From positions 655,001-719,000 of the forward strand of contig NZ_JAFCKS010000001.1 in NCBI RefSeq assembly GCF_018129995.1: DNA of 64,000 nucleotides, in the 5' to 3' direction. This DNA is from Bradyrhizobium sp. SZCCT0153. Its GTDB lineage: Bacteria; Pseudomonadota; Alphaproteobacteria; Rhizobiales; Xanthobacteraceae. Shown here in pieces: positions 34,209 through 41,674 of the stretch (positions within the stretch are counted from its first letter, which is position 1; the number at the start of each line of letters is the position of its first letter). The notes under the pieces are model-generated. The model ran no database searches and was not told where the DNA came from. It saw only the letters and a list, made by a program, of their open reading frames with translations. Position numbers and translations under genes: made by a program.

Positions 34209-34449
34209 AGCTGTTAGCCGCGCCACGATCGTCACCGCCGCCGGCAATCTCACCGCGGCCAGCAGCGCGCTAAGCTCCCGTGCCCGACACTGGGTTCATC
34301 AGCGGCTGGTACTGCATCGCGAAGTTGTACGCGTTCGCACCGGTCGGCATCGCCGCGAATAGCACGACCACGCTGGCCGCGGTCGGAGGCAAACCGAGCA
34401 GCTTGGTCAGGGGAAGGCGGCGGCCGGCCATTGCCAGCAGTTTGAGGAA
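34209..34449 (-). pseudogene. auxin-efflux-carrier 3'-end fragment F1
   Basis: Exactly fills the space between R copies 1 and 2. On the minus strand it reads VVVLFAAMPTGANAYNFAMQ and NPVSGTGA, a diverged version of the C-terminal 60-70 residues of the AEC transporter at 38268-39212. It has no start and its frame is disturbed after the NPVSG block. It is the most diverged of the four fragments. Confidence 0.7.
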
Positions 34450-34530
34450 TTACGCTGACAGTGCACCAAACTCTCGACGCGGGGACTGCCCGCAACTGCT
34501 CAAAGCCGGTTTTGTGCCGGTCACCGTTAC
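34450..34530. repeat. inverted-repeat element R, copy 2
   Basis: 81 bp from TTACGCTGACAGTGCACCAAA to GTGCCGGTCACCGTTAC with an internal CTCTCGACGCGGGGACTGCC shared with copy 3 (CTCTCGACGCAGGGAGTGCC). It is shorter than copies 1 and 3 by an internal deletion. Confidence 0.8.
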
Positions 34531-34658
34531 TCCCATCTGAGACAGGCCCAAGGTTGGGCACTAGAGAGCCACCTTATTGGGCGCAAAGGATTGGCGAGAC
34601 TTGTCAGCGGAGAATTGATCTGTTAGATGATCTGTGCAGTGCATTCAGGAGATTAAAA

Positions 34659-35312
34659 ATGCAGATCGTCTTCCCAGATAGTCACGAGGCATCTCAAGGA
34701 ATTTGGATAACAAGGGTCCTCCCACATCACCTGACCATGTTTGGCAGCCCAAGCATTCCTAAAGGCAAAACCAGCGTGCTCATGGTGATCAAGCCCCGCT
34801 TCGATGAGGAGAAGGAGGAGTTAGCCGTGCAGGCCGAGCAAGTGCTTCTGTTGAACGTCGGAACAACTGCTCGAACCATCGTGATAGACGTGGACGGCGG
34901 TACAGCGCTGGGCGAGAGCGTAGATGCTCTTGCCGCTCAGGGCCATGGAGACAAAGATTTCCGCTATCTGGTCGATGTCCATCTCAAGGGTGAAGCGCGT
35001 GAAGCCGCGCACACCCTTCTGACCAAAGTACGCGAGGTATCTCCCGGAGACCTAAAGCGAGGTGAGCGCAACAATTTCAGCAACACGCCCGACAATTTTT
35101 GGTACGTGATCGTCCAACCTCGAGTGCAGGCCCTATCTGTGACTGTGCGCGGTGAAGCAGAAAGCTTCATGCCTTCAACTCTGACGTTGGTGACAGATCG
35201 CCCGGGTTTCACTCGCTTTCAGTTGCGTGGTCTCAACGAAATTGAGGAAGCGCTGAGGTTGATCAACAGCTCCACAAGGAGCAAGCGGTCAAAGCTCGGA
35301 AAGTACACCTGA
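34659..35312 (+). CDS. unknown 217-residue protein between R elements
   Basis: A 217-residue protein of mixed alpha/beta composition: QIVFPDSHEASQGIWITRVL, then KTSVLMVIKPRFDEEKEELA and a C-terminal RPGFTRFQLRGLNEIEEALR. No family is recognised and no catalytic or membrane motif stands out. ATG 34659 has AGGAG eight bases upstream, so the longer open frame from 34461, which runs through R copy 2, is rejected. The gene sits between R copies 2 and 3 and is less GC-rich than the core, consistent with an acquired cassette. Confidence 0.65.
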   Translation: MQIVFPDSHEASQGIWITRVLPHHLTMFGSPSIPKGKTSVLMVIKPRFDEEKEELAVQAEQVLLLNVGTTARTIVIDVDGGTALGESVDALAAQGHGDKDFRYLVDVHLKGEAREAAHTLLTKVREVSPGDLKRGERNNFSNTPDNFWYVIVQPRVQALSVTVRGEAESFMPSTLTLVTDRPGFTRFQLRGLNEIEEALRLINSSTRSKRSKLGKYT

Positions 35313-35337
35313 GGAGGGTCCTCACGAGAAGGGCCAT

Positions 35338-35427
35338 GTTACGGTAACAGTGCACAAAACTCTCGACGCAGGGAGTGCCCGATCCGCAACGCTGCTCAGA
35401 GCCAATTGTGTCCGTGGTCGCCGTAGC
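35338..35427. repeat. inverted-repeat element R, copy 3
   Basis: 90 bp from GTTACGGTAACAGTGCACAA to GTCCGTGGTCGCCGTAGC. The internal GATCCGCAACGCTGC agrees with TATCCGCAACGCTGC of copy 1. It lies 25 bases after the unknown 217-residue gene and before tenA. Confidence 0.8.
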
Positions 35428-35500
35428 TCCTCAGTCCGCAATGCGCTATCGGTAGCTCGCCAAAGACGTTCATGAACAAGAAAGCCGGGCGAAAAAGATC

Positions 35501-36175
35501 GTGAGTTTCTTCGAGCGTCTCAAGACAGCAGCAGCCGCCGAGTGGCGGGCCTACACCGAGCATCCCTTCACGAACGGATTGGCAGACGGCTCGCTCCCCG
35601 AAGCGGCGTTTCGTCACTATCTCGTTCAGGACTATCTGTTCCTCATCGAGTTTGCGCGCGCCTACGCGCTCGCGGTCTACAAGTCGCCCAGTCTTGCCGA
35701 CATGCGTGAAGCAGCGGCGGGCCTTTCGGCCATCCTCGATGTCGAGATGAACCTGCATGTGAAGCTCTGTGCCGAATGGGGTCTATCCCCGGCCGACCTC
35801 GAACAGGCCCCTCCGGCGGCCGAGATGCTGGCCTATACACGCTACGTGCTCGACGCGGGAATGCGCGGCGACCTGCTGGCACTCAAGGTGGCGCTGGCCC
35901 CCTGCGTGATCGGGTACGCGGAGATCGCGACGCGGCTCGCCTCGCTCCCCCTCGCGGACGCTGCGACGAACGCCTATCGCGTCTGGATCGCCGAGTATGC
36001 CGGCGCGCCGTACCAGGAGGTCGCTGCCAAGGCGCGGGCGCACATGGAGCATCTCGCCGATCTCTACGCCACACCGGCCCGCGAGGCAGAACTGATTGCG
36101 ATCTTCAAGGAAGCCACCCGGCTCGAGGCAGACTTCTGGGAGATGGCCTGGCGCGCGGGCCAGCGGGTTCAATAA
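35501..36175 (+). CDS. tenA: TenA family thiaminase II / aminopyrimidine hydrolase
   Basis: A 224-residue helical protein of the TenA family, which hydrolyses thiamin breakdown products such as aminopyrimidines for salvage of the pyrimidine moiety of vitamin B1. Family blocks are FRHYLVQDYLFLIEFARAYA, then AGLSAILDVEMNLH and LALAPCVIGYAEI. The cysteine C135 is at the position of the catalytic cysteine of Bacillus TenA, and the final EATRLEADFWEMAW holds the catalytic glutamate region. GTG 35501 is the start giving normal length. No other thiamin gene is nearby and no TPP riboswitch is seen before it, so it is a lone salvage gene in a region of insertions. Confidence 0.92.
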   Translation: MSFFERLKTAAAAEWRAYTEHPFTNGLADGSLPEAAFRHYLVQDYLFLIEFARAYALAVYKSPSLADMREAAAGLSAILDVEMNLHVKLCAEWGLSPADLEQAPPAAEMLAYTRYVLDAGMRGDLLALKVALAPCVIGYAEIATRLASLPLADAATNAYRVWIAEYAGAPYQEVAAKARAHMEHLADLYATPAREAELIAIFKEATRLEADFWEMAWRAGQRVQ

Positions 36176-36321
36176 CCCTTTCGGCAGTCGCCAGGCTCAT
36201 GGCCTGAAGGTTATCAGCATCGTGGCACGGTGGATGCGCAGCGTCTCCAGAGCCGCGCGATCACCCGGTCGCACATGGCCGTCCACGATCAGCGATATGG
36301 CAAGCGGCATGCCGGTCCGGC

Positions 36322-36492
36322 TCAATGACCGTGCGGCACGCGATACCCCGCGTTTCGCAGCTTCAGGACGTTCGAGGTTGAGAGTTCTGCAGCGGACAAG
36401 CGGGACGCCACGTACGTCTGCGACGCCATGAACAGGCAAATCGAAAATGCAATCGTCGTGGTCGCACTCGCGATTTGATGCCAGACACCCAT
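36322..36492 (-). CDS. possible small membrane-anchored protein
   Basis: A 56-codon frame, MGVWHQIASATTTIAFSICL and on, with one hydrophobic stretch near the N-terminus that could be a membrane anchor or signal sequence and a basic end (RNAGYRVPHGH). No family, no strong ribosome site. The surrounding spacer 36176-36647 shows nothing else convincing. Confidence 0.3.
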   Translation of the reverse strand: MGVWHQIASATTTIAFSICLFMASQTYVASRLSAAELSTSNVLKLRNAGYRVPHGH

Positions 36493-36647
36493 CGATCCCT
36501 CTTGTTCCAGACAGTCCCGCATTCAGAAGCGGCAGGGAGGCCATTCGTTCCTTCGTTCGGGAAAAATCGGCAATCGGTGCGGCGGACCTTTTCGGCGGCC
36601 GGGGTGTTTGCATACGGCAGGGACAAACAACGCTGAGGAGTTGAGCC

Positions 36648-36722
36648 ATGAACGGAATTATCTATATCGTCGGTCTCGTCGTCGTGGTTGGCGTAATTCT
36701 GTCATTCCTGGGATTGCGTTGA
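36648..36722 (+). CDS. 24-residue single-pass membrane peptide
   Basis: ATG 36648 to TGA 36722 encodes MNGIIYIVGLVVVVGVILSF then LGLR, a single transmembrane helix with almost no loops. GAGGAG lies eight bases upstream. Peptides of nearly this sequence are, as I recall, annotated in several Bradyrhizobium genomes. Function unknown. The strong ribosome site and the clean hydrophobic pattern are the evidence. Confidence 0.7.
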   Translation: MNGIIYIVGLVVVVGVILSFLGLR

Positions 36723-36770
36723 TCCGGCGGGTTGCGACCTGCCGAAGCGGAACGCGCCTGGCGGCCAGAC

Positions 36771-36951
36771 GTGCCACCACCATGACCACCACCGGTAACG
36801 TCACCGCCGCCAGCACCGTGCCCAGCGCCACCGCGCCGGACACCGGGTTCAACAGCCGCTGATACTGGACCGCGTACGCGTTGGCACTGGTCGGCATCGC
36901 CGCGAACAGCACGATCACGCCGGCTGCGACCGGCGGCAATTCGAGCACGAG
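36771..36951 (-). pseudogene. auxin-efflux-carrier 3'-end fragment F2
   Basis: On the minus strand ELPPVAAGVIVLFAAMPTSA, then NAYAVQYQRLLNPVSGAVAL and AAVTLPVVVMVVA, nearly identical to the last 60 residues of the intact carrier. Three codons (IFA after NAY) are missing and the stop is lost, so the frame reads on. It is the best preserved fragment and keeps nucleotide identity over about 180 bp. Confidence 0.85.
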
Positions 36952-37005
36952 GATCCCGGGCTTCTCTCCCTGCGCGAGGACGATTCAATCCAGTCTCATC
37001 GCGCG

Positions 37006-37410
37006 TCAGGAGATCATGGCTTTGATTTGTGCCGTGTCCGCGAACTCAATCAGCTCGGCGAATTTGCCATCCTCAAATCTGAACAGGTCGAGAATCTCGG
37101 TGCTGGCAGTCTTTCCGGTTGGGTGGTGTCGAACGAGAGCGCGGGAATGTATTGCGGCACGATTCCCGTCAACCAACTCAGCCAGAATTTCGCGGCTTTC
37201 GAAGCTGAAGTCGGCAATCAATTGGCCGAAAGCCCCGCGCAGGGTCGGGTGCCCTTGCATAGTTCCCGTCAGTTCGAGCGTGCTCTTGTCTCCCATCAAC
37301 GTGAACAGGCCCTCGGGATGAAAAGCCGCGACCAGGCCCTCCACGTCACCGTCATCGCGCGCGGCGTAAGCGCGTTTGATGACGTCGAGCATTCCCTCGC
37401 GATGTCCCAT
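37006..37410 (-). CDS. SnoaL/NTF2-like protein
   Basis: A 134-residue protein of the NTF2-like fold (SnoaL-type ketosteroid isomerase-related): LDVIKRAYAARDDGDVEGLV at the start, AFHPEGLFTLMG, and a C-terminal EILDLFRFEDGKFAELIEFAD. Such proteins bind small hydrophobic molecules or act as hydrolases or isomerases; no catalytic residue can be fixed here. The start at 37410 is preceded by AGGAGGCGG. It stands alone between the carrier fragments F2 and F3. Confidence 0.85.
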   Translation of the reverse strand: MGHREGMLDVIKRAYAARDDGDVEGLVAAFHPEGLFTLMGDKSTLELTGTMQGHPTLRGAFGQLIADFSFESREILAELVDGNRAAIHSRALVRHHPTGKTASTEILDLFRFEDGKFAELIEFADTAQIKAMIS

Positions 37411-37489
37411 ATCCGCCTCCTGTGATGCCTGTCATCCCATAATAGCTACCTTTGCGTGCAATGGCAAAATCGTGGCAGCGGGCTTACCG

Positions 37490-37690
37490 CGCCACCACCA
37501 CCACCACCACCGGTAGAGTCACCGCCGCCAGCAGCGTCCCCAGCGCAAACGGCTCCAGACCACCGGGTTCACCAGCCGCCGATACTGAGCCGCGAAGATG
37601 TACGCGTTCGCTCCGGTCGGCATTGCCGCGAACACGAACGCGGCTGCCGGCATCGCCGGCAGTTTGAGCGCGTACGCCACGGCGACGGTC
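37490..37690 (-). pseudogene. auxin-efflux-carrier 3'-end fragment F3
   Basis: Starts with the same CGCCACCACCA edge as the true gene end. Blocks corresponding to LAAVTLPVV, the VNPV region, SAQYRRL, IFA and NAYIFA, FAAMPTG can be followed, but short deletions break the frame. About 45 bp in the middle of the copied region are missing compared with the intact gene, then the match resumes (CCGGCATCGCC-GGCAGTTTGAGCGCG). Confidence 0.7.
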
Positions 37691-37847
37691 AACGACGAAG
37701 TTAGCGTCTATGCCTGGTCTCGCCGGGTCGTTTCGAGCTCTCCGAGAGCGCCAGCCGAGATCAGCTCTGTTGGCTCAGCTGGCTGGACCATATTCAGCAT
37801 TTGGAGTAGGCTTTTTGGACACGGCATCATGTCAGCGGAGGTTCTCC

Positions 37848-38018
37848 GTGGAACATCGCGGCGTCAGCTTTTCGATCGTTGAAATGAGCTATTTGTCCGG
37901 TTGGCAGTGGACGGTCGGAAAGGGCCGAACCGTGTCGGTCGGTGTCTGTGCGACGCGGCTGGATGCGATCCGACAAGCTCGGACTTTCATTGACGCGATT
38001 GTGGACTGGGCTGCTTGA
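37848..38018 (+). CDS. small hypothetical protein
   Basis: A 56-residue protein starting at GTG 37848 with GCGGAGG seven bases upstream: EHRGVSFSIVEMSYLSGWQW then TVGKGRTVSVGVCATRLDAI. The pattern (two strands with WxW, then a helix DAIRQARTFIDAIVD) is that of the short proteins frequent in Bradyrhizobium without known role. It lies between carrier fragments F3 and F4. Confidence 0.55.
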   Translation: MEHRGVSFSIVEMSYLSGWQWTVGKGRTVSVGVCATRLDAIRQARTFIDAIVDWAA

Positions 38019-38034
38019 GCGGATCACTCACCGT

Positions 38035-38107
38035 CCCACCGCAACGTCATCCCCGCCAGCAGCGTCCCCGACACCGCGTTCACCGGTTGCTTATACTGAA
38101 CCGCAGC
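38035..38107 (-). pseudogene. auxin-efflux-carrier 3'-end fragment F4
   Basis: The shortest fragment, about 70 bp: the CCCGCCAGCAGCGTCCCC and CCGCGTTCACC blocks and CTTATACTGAACCGC correspond to the NPVSGAVALG and VQYQ codons of the carrier. It lies about 170 bp downstream of the intact gene's stop. Confidence 0.55.
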
Positions 38108-38267
38108 GCGATGACGCTTCGTCCCCAAGCCATCTCGTCCCAAGCCATCTCATTTCAAGCCATCGCGCTTCAGAGATCATCTCGCGGACCAACGAATTTC
38201 ATTTCCCCAAAAGACGGTCATTTTCCGGGCATTCAGGCGTAGCTCGCCAGGCAGGGACAGCGAGCAG

Positions 38268-39212
38268 CTACTTCACACCCGCCACCACCATGACCACCAC
38301 CGGTAACGTCACCGCCGCCAGCAGCGTGCCCAGCGCCACCGCGCCGGACACCGGGTTCACCAGCCGCTGATACTGGACCGCGAAGATGTACGCGTTGGCG
38401 CCGGTCGGCATCGCCGCGAACAGCACGATCACGCCGGCTGCGACCGGCGGCAGGTCGAGCAGTTTTGCCAGCACGAACGCGACCGCCGGCATCGCCAGCA
38501 GTTTGAGCGCGCTCATCACGACGACGCTCAACGTCTCGCCCTTGACCTCGAACCGGAACAAATTGATGCCGAGCGCGATCAGCGCCGCGGGCGATCCTGC
38601 TTGTGCGAGCAGCTCGATCGTCCTGTCGACGACGGGATGAAGGCCGAGGCCGGTGAAGCGCCAGACCACGCCAAGGCCGATCCCCAGCATCAGCGGATTG
38701 CGCGCGAGATCCGCGAGCACGGGCCGGATCACCGACAGCACCGAGCCCGTCCGCTTGCGGCTGACGAGCTCCATCTGCAGGATGCCGCAGAGCCAGAGCA
38801 GCGGCGTGTTCACCGACAGGATCAGCGACATCGGGCCTGCGGCCTCGTTGCCAAGCGCCGAGAGCGTCATGGGGATGCCGAGCATCACGATGTTGCCGTA
38901 GACCGCGCCGATCGCGAAGACGACGCCGTCCTCGCGATCCTCGCGCCGTTGCCGCAGCAGAGCCGAGAGCGCCAGCGCCGCGATCCAGATGATGGCGAGC
39001 GCGCCGTAATAGGCGCCCCACATCCGCCAGGGGCTGACATCGGGGAATTCGGACACGACGATGGTGCGGAACAGCAGCGCGGGGATGGCGATGCTGAAGG
39101 CGAATTCGGAGATGCCCTTGTGCGCGGCCTCGGAGACGAAGCGAAACAGCACCGCAGCATAGCCGGCCGCGATCAGCGCAAACACCGGCGCGACGATCAA
39201 TACGGTGGCCAT
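38268..39212 (-). CDS. AEC-family (auxin efflux carrier-like) transporter
   Basis: A 314-residue inner-membrane protein with about ten hydrophobic segments in two halves. It starts ATVLIVAPVFALIAAGYAAV, with AIPALLFRTIVVSEFPD near residue 50, and ends with ALGINLFRF (NxF/GxxN block), FAAMPTGANAYIFA and LAAVTLPVVVMVVAG. AEC proteins export organic anions or amino-acid-like compounds; in bacteria the substrates are mostly unknown (malate/malonate in some). The start at 39212 is the only one before the first helix. The 3' end of this gene has been copied four times downstream, which makes it a probable insertion hot spot. Confidence 0.92.
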   Translation of the reverse strand: MATVLIVAPVFALIAAGYAAVLFRFVSEAAHKGISEFAFSIAIPALLFRTIVVSEFPDVSPWRMWGAYYGALAIIWIAALALSALLRQRREDREDGVVFAIGAVYGNIVMLGIPMTLSALGNEAAGPMSLILSVNTPLLWLCGILQMELVSRKRTGSVLSVIRPVLADLARNPLMLGIGLGVVWRFTGLGLHPVVDRTIELLAQAGSPAALIALGINLFRFEVKGETLSVVVMSALKLLAMPAVAFVLAKLLDLPPVAAGVIVLFAAMPTGANAYIFAVQYQRLVNPVSGAVALGTLLAAVTLPVVVMVVAGVK

Positions 39213-39546
39213 GCGACCCTCACCTCAAGGGGGGAGACAGCCGACCACCCCACGCATCCTCGATCATGCCATCATGCCACTGTTTTGCCCGACGGGTCAA
39301 ATTGATTTCGTAAAATCCGCAAGCATGAAAATTCGCAGGGACGCTCAGTGCCCCGGCTACTGTGCATGGGGTTGTTTTCGCATTTTTTGTCGGAGGAGGA
39401 GGTGCGCTCCCTCTCCCGCTTGCGGGGGAGGCCGGGGAGGGGGCTGTTGCCGAGACCGCACACGTCCGACCTTTCGCCTCGCCCCTCGTTGCCAACCAAC
39501 GCCCGTTCACCCACTATTCGCATCGACTCGACATTTGGGGGGATCG
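39213..39546. other. spacer between the AEC gene and the 39547 gene
   Basis: 334 bases without a gene. It contains CTCTCCCGCTTGCGGGGGAG (39411-39430), a hairpin in the style of the dispersed GC-rich repeats, and the promoters of two divergent genes, neither clear enough to place. Confidence 0.5.
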
Positions 39547-39891
39547 ATGCCGGCGTTCCGCTTTAAGACAACCTTGGCTGCTGCGATCGCGGGGATCGCC
39601 CTGGCCGTCCTGATCCACCCCGGTGCGGGCTTTGCCTACACGCCGGAGGAACAGCAGGCCTGCTCGCCGGACGCGATGCGGCTGTGCGGCGAGTTCGTAC
39701 CGAACGTCGATGCCATCACCGCCTGCATGATCCAGAAGAAGTCGCAGCTCTCGCCGCCGTGCCGGGCCTTCTTCCGGCCGGGACCGGAGCCGGGCGAGGC
39801 CCGCGCCGGCAAGCCGACCAGCATCGCGCCCAAGGCCGCGAAGAAGACCACCAAGCCGGCGCCGAAGAAGAAGAAATCAAGCGAAGGCTGA
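39547..39891 (+). CDS. secreted small cysteine-containing hypothetical protein
   Basis: A 114-residue protein. The N-terminus FKTTLAAAIAGIALAVLIHP then GAGFAYT is a signal peptide with a likely cut after GFA. The mature part (EEQQACSPDAMRLCGEFVPN, then ITACMIQKKSQLSPPCRAFF) has four cysteines in a CxxxxxxxC...C...C pattern, as in periplasmic small cysteine-rich repeat-like proteins. A lysine- and proline-rich tail (KKTTKPAPKKKK) ends it. ATG 39547 is the start that gives the signal peptide. Acts in the periplasm; role unknown. Confidence 0.75.
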   Translation: MPAFRFKTTLAAAIAGIALAVLIHPGAGFAYTPEEQQACSPDAMRLCGEFVPNVDAITACMIQKKSQLSPPCRAFFRPGPEPGEARAGKPTSIAPKAAKKTTKPAPKKKKSSEG

Positions 39892-40332
39892 GCGCCGGGC
39901 GCGCGCGCAGCGTTCCTCGCCTGAAACTCATCGTGCCCGGGCAAAAGCGCGTAGTCGCGCCCAAGGTCCCGGGCATTTGCGTTTCCGGGCTTCAGCCCCG
40001 CGACAGCCACCGGACTCGTTTTGTTCGCGCGGCTGGCGCGCAAGGATTGCGACAATTGCGACCGCGCGCGATGGAAAAGAGTCGCCAGACGGTTTGCGCG
40101 GCGAGGTTGCATTCCGCCTTGTCCGGTCCGGTTGCTCAAAAAACGCACGATTGGCCGGCGCGGAAGGCGTTTCATTGCAGTTCGTGTCGAGCGCCGAACG
40201 ACGCAGTGTGACTCAAAAGCCAACACGCCTTGTTATTTCGTGGCGGCGAGGCAACTGTCGGTAAATTTTTCTTTCCCGAATCAGCGCGCTGATTCATTTT
40301 CACGGCCTGGGGTCAATCTGGAGGCCGAAGGT
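39892..40332. other. 441-base spacer before the parA-like gene
   Basis: No gene with protein-like sequence. It holds an inverted pair CGTGCCCGGGCA and GGTCCCGGGCAT near 39930-39980 and the perfect palindrome at 40278-40295. The long open frame that covers the region and continues into parA has no ordered sequence before 40333. Confidence 0.55.
40278..40295. promoter_or_regulatory. perfect 18-bp palindrome before the parA-like gene
   Basis: GAATCAGCGCGCTGATTC, 38 bases upstream of the ATG. A perfect palindrome here suits an operator for autoregulation. It contains two GANTC sequences, the target of the CcrM cell-cycle methylase of alphaproteobacteria, so binding or transcription could depend on methylation state. 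Both roles are inferred. Confidence 0.5.
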
Positions 40333-41010
40333 ATGAACGTTATTGTTTTTGCATCGCGTAAAGGCGGCTCGGGCAAGAGTACCCTCGCCGCACATCTTGC
40401 CGCGCAGATCAAGGCGACCAAGCCCATCCTGCTCGTCGATGCGGATCCGCAAGGCTCGCTCACGCTGTGGCACAAGCTGCGTGGCACCAACGAACCGCCG
40501 ATCAAGGCTGCGGTGAACTCGGTCAGCGGCATCGTCTCCGCTGCCAAGCGCGACGGTTATGAATGGGTGTTGATCGACACGCCGCCGAACCTGTCGGCCG
40601 TCGTCGACGACGCCATCCGCAATGCCACCATGGTCGTGATCCCCGCCCGTCCCGGCGTGTTCGACGTCAACGCGGTGCAGGAAACGATCCAGATGTGCCG
40701 TGCGGCGCGCAAGCCCTACGCGGTCGTGCTCAACGGTGCGCCGGCGCGCCGCGACGAGTCCGAAAGCCCGATCGTGACCATCGCCCGCGAGGCGCTGGCG
40801 AAATTCCGTGCTCCGGTGTGGGGCGGCCAGATCACCAACCGTTCGGATCTGCTGATGGCGCTGAGCCACGGCGAGGGCGCGCGGGAATACCAGGCCGAGA
40901 GCCGTGCGGCTCAGGAGATCGCAAGGCTGTGGGCGGCGATCGAGCGTTCAGTGAAGGCTATTCGCGGCACGGCGTCGGCGTCCGGCGCAATGCACAAGCA
41001 GGCGGCATAA
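40333..41010 (+). CDS. orphan ParA/MinD-type ATPase
   Basis: A 225-residue ParA-family P-loop ATPase with the deviant Walker A KGGSGKST at residues 10-17 (signature lysine K10), switch I near LLVDADPQGSLTLW and Walker B WVLIDTPPN. These ATPases dimerise on DNA or membrane and position chromosomes, plasmids or protein clusters. No parB or parS-like cluster lies next to it, so it is an orphan of the type that places chemoreceptors, carboxysome-like bodies or polymer granules; the cargo is unknown. ATG 40333 begins exactly at the first strand. A terminator follows. Confidence 0.9.
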   Translation: MNVIVFASRKGGSGKSTLAAHLAAQIKATKPILLVDADPQGSLTLWHKLRGTNEPPIKAAVNSVSGIVSAAKRDGYEWVLIDTPPNLSAVVDDAIRNATMVVIPARPGVFDVNAVQETIQMCRAARKPYAVVLNGAPARRDESESPIVTIAREALAKFRAPVWGGQITNRSDLLMALSHGEGAREYQAESRAAQEIARLWAAIERSVKAIRGTASASGAMHKQAA

Positions 41011-41035
41011 TTTTCATAAATCATTCCCCGGACGA

Positions 41036-41061
41036 AAAACGCGCGGACGTCCGCGCGTTTT
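41036..41061 (+). terminator. terminator after the parA-like gene
   Basis: AAAACGCGCGGAC and GTCCGCGCGTTTT form a perfect 26-bp palindrome followed by ACGTTTT, 26 bases after the stop. It can serve both the parA-like gene and the convergent 48-residue gene. Confidence 0.85.
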
Positions 41062-41086
41062 ACGTTTTCGGAGATAGCTATGGTGG

Positions 41087-41233
41087 TTACGCCACCATCA
41101 GCATGTAGAACACGATCACCGGCGACAGCGTGAGGATCACCGACCAGATGCCGGCGGCCCAGAGAATGTCCTCGGTGGTGAAGCCCTGCTGTCCGGCGTC
41201 GTAATGCGACGCCATGTCGTTATGACTATTCAT
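41087..41233 (-). CDS. 48-residue single-pass membrane protein
   Basis: Minus-strand ORF from ATG 41233: MNSHNDMASHYDAGQQGFTT then EDILWAAGIWSVILTLSPVI and VFYMLMVA. The last 28 residues form one transmembrane helix. A neighbouring gene (41364-41516) encodes a similar small protein, so the two may be related or act together. No family known to me. Confidence 0.6.
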   Translation of the reverse strand: MNSHNDMASHYDAGQQGFTTEDILWAAGIWSVILTLSPVIVFYMLMVA

Positions 41234-41363
41234 AAACGCCCCCGCGATTTCTTCGCTTATGGACGTGAACGATAGGCAGGATGTTTTAAAATTCCGCGTC
41301 GCAGTTTCGCGCGCTTTCGAACACAGGTGCTACCACGGATTAACCATCCGAAAGGGATGCGCG

Positions 41364-41516
41364 TCAGCTGAGCCAGATCCGAAACACCAGCACCGGCATC
41401 AGGCCGAGCACCACCGCCCAGAACCCGAACGACGACACCAACAGAATTCCCCGCAAGAGATCGGCGGGCGCGAACATGTCTGCCGCCGTCGGGCGGATGC
41501 GTTGTCCCATGGTCAT
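41364..41516 (-). CDS. 50-residue single-pass membrane protein
   Basis: Minus-strand ORF with AAAGGGGGA directly before ATG 41516: MTMGQRIRPTAADMFAPADL then LRGILLVSSFGFWAVVLGLM and PVLVFRIWLS. A polar N-terminus of 20 residues precedes one transmembrane helix. The arrangement (polar head, TxxD, single helix) resembles the 48-residue protein next to it. Function unknown. Confidence 0.6.
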   Translation of the reverse strand: MTMGQRIRPTAADMFAPADLLRGILLVSSFGFWAVVLGLMPVLVFRIWLS

Positions 41517-41632
41517 TCCCCCTTTTGAAAGACGTCGAACGCAAACGATAGGCGCGATTGCGTAAACGAGCCGTGGACGCGCCATGCGGCAGCAGCGAAG
41601 GCCGTTCGCGCCCGGTTAACCACGGAATCCAC

Positions 41633-41668
41633 TTACCCTCCCCTGGAGTGCCGCCCAGGGGAGGGTAA
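41633..41668. repeat. short hairpin copy of the GC-rich palindromic repeat
   Basis: TTACCCTCCCCTGG and CCAGGGGAGGGTAA form a perfect 14-bp stem around AGTGCCGC. These are the outer ends of the longer elements at 2352-2498 and 9224-9385 with the centre removed. Located 7 bases after the dapA-family stop, it can also act as that gene's terminator. Confidence 0.85.
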
Positions 41669-41674
41669 GATGAA

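Noticed and set aside
35428..35500. A TPP riboswitch before tenA
   Set aside because: The 73 bases before the start contain no conserved THI-box blocks, and R copy 3 occupies the space upstream.
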